Below are positions 61,919 to 64,000 of a stretch of DNA of 64,000 nt, one piece after another. The notes under the pieces are model-generated. The model searched no databases and had not been told where the DNA came from. It worked only from the letters and a program-made list of their open reading frames with translations. The stretch's first letter is position 1. Each line of letters starts with the position of its first letter. Both the position numbers and the translations under genes were made by a program. This DNA comes from Methylococcus sp. EFPC2. Its GTDB lineage: Bacteria > Pseudomonadota > Gammaproteobacteria > Methylococcales > Methylococcaceae. The DNA is taken from assembly GCF_016925495.1 (NCBI RefSeq), contig NZ_CP070491.1, forward strand, positions 434,001 to 498,000. The letters run 5' to 3'.

Positions 61919-62167
61919 TCAGGCGAAGAATTGGTGGATGGTGGTTTCCACCAGGGACCACGGCAGTATCAGGGGTTTGCGCAATATGGTGATGCGCAGA
62001 TGGTCGCCGTGTATGTGGTATCGGCCTTCCAGTCCCCGTCCGTGGAAGTGTCCGGTATTCACATCTCCGGTGAAGTTCAGTCCGTTCTGGCCCGCCTGGT
62101 TTCGGGCTTTGCCGACCAAGTGTTCGGGTGATCGGTCGGCGAGCTTGATGGTGATTATCTTCGACAT
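61919..62167 (-). CDS. small hypothetical protein
   Basis: 82 aa. ATG at 62167. N-terminal [19 protein letters not shown], middle rich in His and Gly ([21 protein letters not shown]), hydrophobic C-terminus. The beta-like pattern and lack of opposing frame suggest a real gene. No family recognised. It faces the CHAD gene end to end. Confidence 0.6.
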   Translation of the reverse strand: MSKIITIKLADRSPEHLVGKARNQAGQNGLNFTGDVNTGHFHGRGLEGRYHIHGDHLRITILRKPLILPWSLVETTIHQFFA

Positions 62168-62381
62168 GGGCGCTGCTGGCGGGGAAGTCTCGGGGGTCGT
62201 GGGCGCGTATTTTGGCGATGAAGTTTCCCGATATCAAATAGCCCATGCACCGATGTGCGCACTTTATCCGGCGGGGCGCGCGGTGATAGACTGCAAATCC
62301 AGACTTTCTTGCTGGGTTATCGTCCGGCCGTTCCGGCTGGACGCACCGGTTTCCACACCATCATCGTTAAATGGAGAAAAC

Positions 62382-62963
62382 ATGTCACACGAACTGCCTG
62401 CCTTGCCGTATGCCAAGAACGCTCTGGCTCCGCATATTTCGGAAGAAACGCTGGAATACCATTACGGCAAGCATCACCAGACCTATGTCACCAACCTGAA
62501 CAACTTGATCAAGGGCACGGAATTCGAAAGCCTGTCTCTGGAAGACATCGTCAAGAAGTCTTCCGGCGGGATTTTCAACAACGCCGCTCAGGTCTGGAAC
62601 CATACCTTCTATTGGAACAGCCTCTCGCCCACCGGCGGCGGCCAACCGACCGGCGAACTGGCTGCGGCCATCGACAAGGCTTTCGGGTCTTTCGACAAGT
62701 TCAAGGAAGAACTGACCAAGACCGCCGTCGGCACCTTCGGTTCAGGCTGGGCCTGGCTGGTGAAGAACGCGGATGGCAGCCTCGCCCTGGTCAGCACCAG
62801 CAACGCGGCCACCCCGTTGACGACCGATCAAATTCCCTTGCTGACCGTCGACGTGTGGGAACATGCCTATTACATCGACTACCGCAATCTGCGCCCAAAG
62901 TACCTGGAAGCGTTCTGGGCACTGGTGAACTGGGACTTCGCCGCCAAGAACTTCGCGGCCTGA
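62382..62963 (+). CDS. sodB: iron superoxide dismutase
   Basis: 193 aa. ATG at 62382 after ATGGAGAAAAC. Metal ligands: His in [22 protein letters not shown] (two), Asp and His in [16 protein letters not shown]. The Gly in FGSGWAWL and the preceding AVGTFGSG pattern are of the Fe type. Converts superoxide in the cytoplasm. Confidence 0.96.
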   Translation: MSHELPALPYAKNALAPHISEETLEYHYGKHHQTYVTNLNNLIKGTEFESLSLEDIVKKSSGGIFNNAAQVWNHTFYWNSLSPTGGGQPTGELAAAIDKAFGSFDKFKEELTKTAVGTFGSGWAWLVKNADGSLALVSTSNAATPLTTDQIPLLTVDVWEHAYYIDYRNLRPKYLEAFWALVNWDFAAKNFAA

Positions 62964-62999
62964 AGCCTAGCCCGCAAGTCTGGGGCTCCCTGATGCGAA

Positions 63000-63037
63000 C
63001 CCCGTGCTCCCGCAGGAGCACGGGGTTTTTGTTTTTC
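63000..63037 (+). terminator. rho-independent terminator of sodB
   Basis: CCCCGTGCTCC-cgca-GGAGCACGGGG followed by TTTTTGTTTTT: an 11-bp perfect stem, 4-nt loop and clear T-tract. Confidence 0.95.
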
Positions 63038-63273
63038 GGCTCGGCCGTATGCATCGACCGCTCTTTCCCTTCGGGTGCGCACGAGCCGCAGTTCCCGTTT
63101 TTCCTTGGTGGGGCAAGGTCGGAGTGGATAGTGGCGGGAACAAGTGTTGCCTATATAGAAATAGTTAGTTACTGCGGTTTACATTGTTTCCGAATTGGAT
63201 CAGTGTAGGCCTACAAGACTTTCTCGAACGGCACCACGGTGCCGAAATGCAGGGTTCGCAGGAGGTAAAGTCG

Positions 63274-64000
63274 ATGTTCAGCGATATCCATACTTTCTAT
63301 TCCTTGCCTGTTTGTGAGTCGGGCTGCGCGGAATTCGATCCCGCCGATCTACGTCCATTCGAGATCCTCGTGGCTTTCGCGGTTCTTCTGATCGTCGAGG
63401 CTAAACACGGCCGCAGGGATAGCCCGATGAAAACCGTTCGCCGGTCCTATCTGACCAACGCGGGCACCTTCCTCCTGAACGATGTGCTGATGTCCGTCCT
63501 GTCGGTGTCATCGCTGTACTTCATAGCGGATCGCTACGCCGCATGGGGACTGCTCGGTTCCGTAGCGAGTTCCGGCTGGGCGGCCTTCCTGTCCTTCGTA
63601 TTGCTCGATCTGGGCCTGTATGTGTGGCATTGGGCCTGCCACCGCGTCGACGTGTTGTGGATGTTCCACAAAGTGCATCACAGCGACCGCTGCATCAATG
63701 TGTCGACGGCATTCCGCTCGCATTTCGGCGAGGTCTTCCTGACCGCGCTGGGCAAGGCTTTGTTCATCGTGGCGATCGGTGTTGAGGCGTCGGTCGTGCT
63801 CGCCAACGAAGTGATCGTTACGCTGTTCGTCATGTTCCACCATGCGAACATCACGCTGCCCGGCGAACGCCGGCTCGCTCGTTTGATCGTCAGCCCCGGC
63901 CTCCATCGGGTCCATCATTCGGTCCGGCGCGAGGAGCACGACCGTAACTACGGCGCGGTGTTTTCCCTTTGGGACAGGATGTTTGGCACCTTGGCCGAAT
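63274..64000 (+). CDS. sterol desaturase / fatty acid hydroxylase superfamily protein (3' end outside window)
   Basis: At least 242 residues; ATG 63274 has GGAGG eight bases upstream and the frame runs off the right edge. Three membrane helices precede the histidine clusters of this di-iron superfamily: HWACH near residue 125, HKVHH near 137, FHHANITL near 190, and HRVHHSVRREEHDRNYG near 212. These enzymes hydroxylate or desaturate sterols, carotenoids or fatty acids in the membrane. In a methanotroph a sterol or hopanoid role would be reasonable, but the substrate is open. Confidence 0.88.
   Translation, partial: MFSDIHTFYSLPVCESGCAEFDPADLRPFEILVAFAVLLIVEAKHGRRDSPMKTVRRSYLTNAGTFLLNDVLMSVLSVSSLYFIADRYAAWGLLGSVASSGWAAFLSFVLLDLGLYVWHWACHRVDVLWMFHKVHHSDRCINVSTAFRSHFGEVFLTALGKALFIVAIGVEASVVLANEVIVTLFVMFHHANITLPGERRLARLIVSPGLHRVHHSVRREEHDRNYGAVFSLWDRMFGTLAE

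Overview
The window is GC-rich, densely packed chromosomal DNA from a Gram-negative, flagellated proteobacterium, most likely a gammaproteobacterium. The glyA-nrdR-ribD-ribE-ribBX-ribH-nusB-thiL order, the frameshifted prfB next to lysS, a VPLPA-CTERM surface protein and the dispersed intergenic palindromes would fit a methanotroph of the Methylococcales. That placement is inference: no rRNA or methane-oxidation gene lies in the window.

Layout. 1-4.5 kb: partial ABC permease, coiled-coil repeat protein, prfB with programmed frameshift, lysS. 4.5-5.95 kb: an IS5-family element inserted exactly in the lysS stop codon, followed by a 572-bp element with terminal inverted repeats. 5.96-11.1 kb: tyrosine phosphatase, beta-hydroxyacid dehydrogenase, truncated haemoglobin, TetR/methyltransferase pair, Bfd-like ferredoxin, threonine aldolase. 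11.1-16.5 kb: flagellar export and switch operon fliLMNOPQR-flhB (minus strand). 16.6-22.3 kb: metal-handling region with a SafE/TauE-cupredoxin fusion, then small proteins and a P1B-ATPase in which metal-binding domains are split off as separate genes. 22.3-35 kb: complete nitrate assimilation locus: porin, nasT, nasA, nirD, nirB, ABC nitrate transporter, nasS-like sensor. Both nasT and the long operon start with a sigma-54-like promoter and an attenuator sharing a 14-nt core.

35-44 kb is accessory: an OGT-type glycosyltransferase without TPRs, an HxlR regulator divergent from a GFA/TfoX/YCII operon with two palindromic operators, a dead transposase, a VPLPA-CTERM protein, and an rhlE helicase followed by two RRM proteins. 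44.5-46.7 kb is parC. 46.9-50.2 kb is an AT-rich island of five overlapping minus-strand genes (two Nudix, a histidine phosphatase, a NeuD/PglD-like left-handed-beta-helix protein, and an unrecognised membrane-anchored protein); it is the best candidate here for an undescribed system. 50.2-51.3 kb holds a possible tiny lipoprotein and a decayed DMT transporter. 51.6-54.0 kb: birA-coaX-SPOR operon. 54.0-60.8 kb: glyA/riboflavin operon. 60.9-64 kb: CHAD protein, small conserved-looking protein, sodB and a partial sterol-desaturase-family gene.

How the parts work together: the nas region takes up nitrate (NrtABD), reduces it to nitrite (NasA) and ammonium (NirBD), with NasS/NasT sensing nitrate and probably lifting transcription termination in both leaders. 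The metal region probably exports or loads copper-type cations. The rib block makes riboflavin and passes into nusB/thiL.
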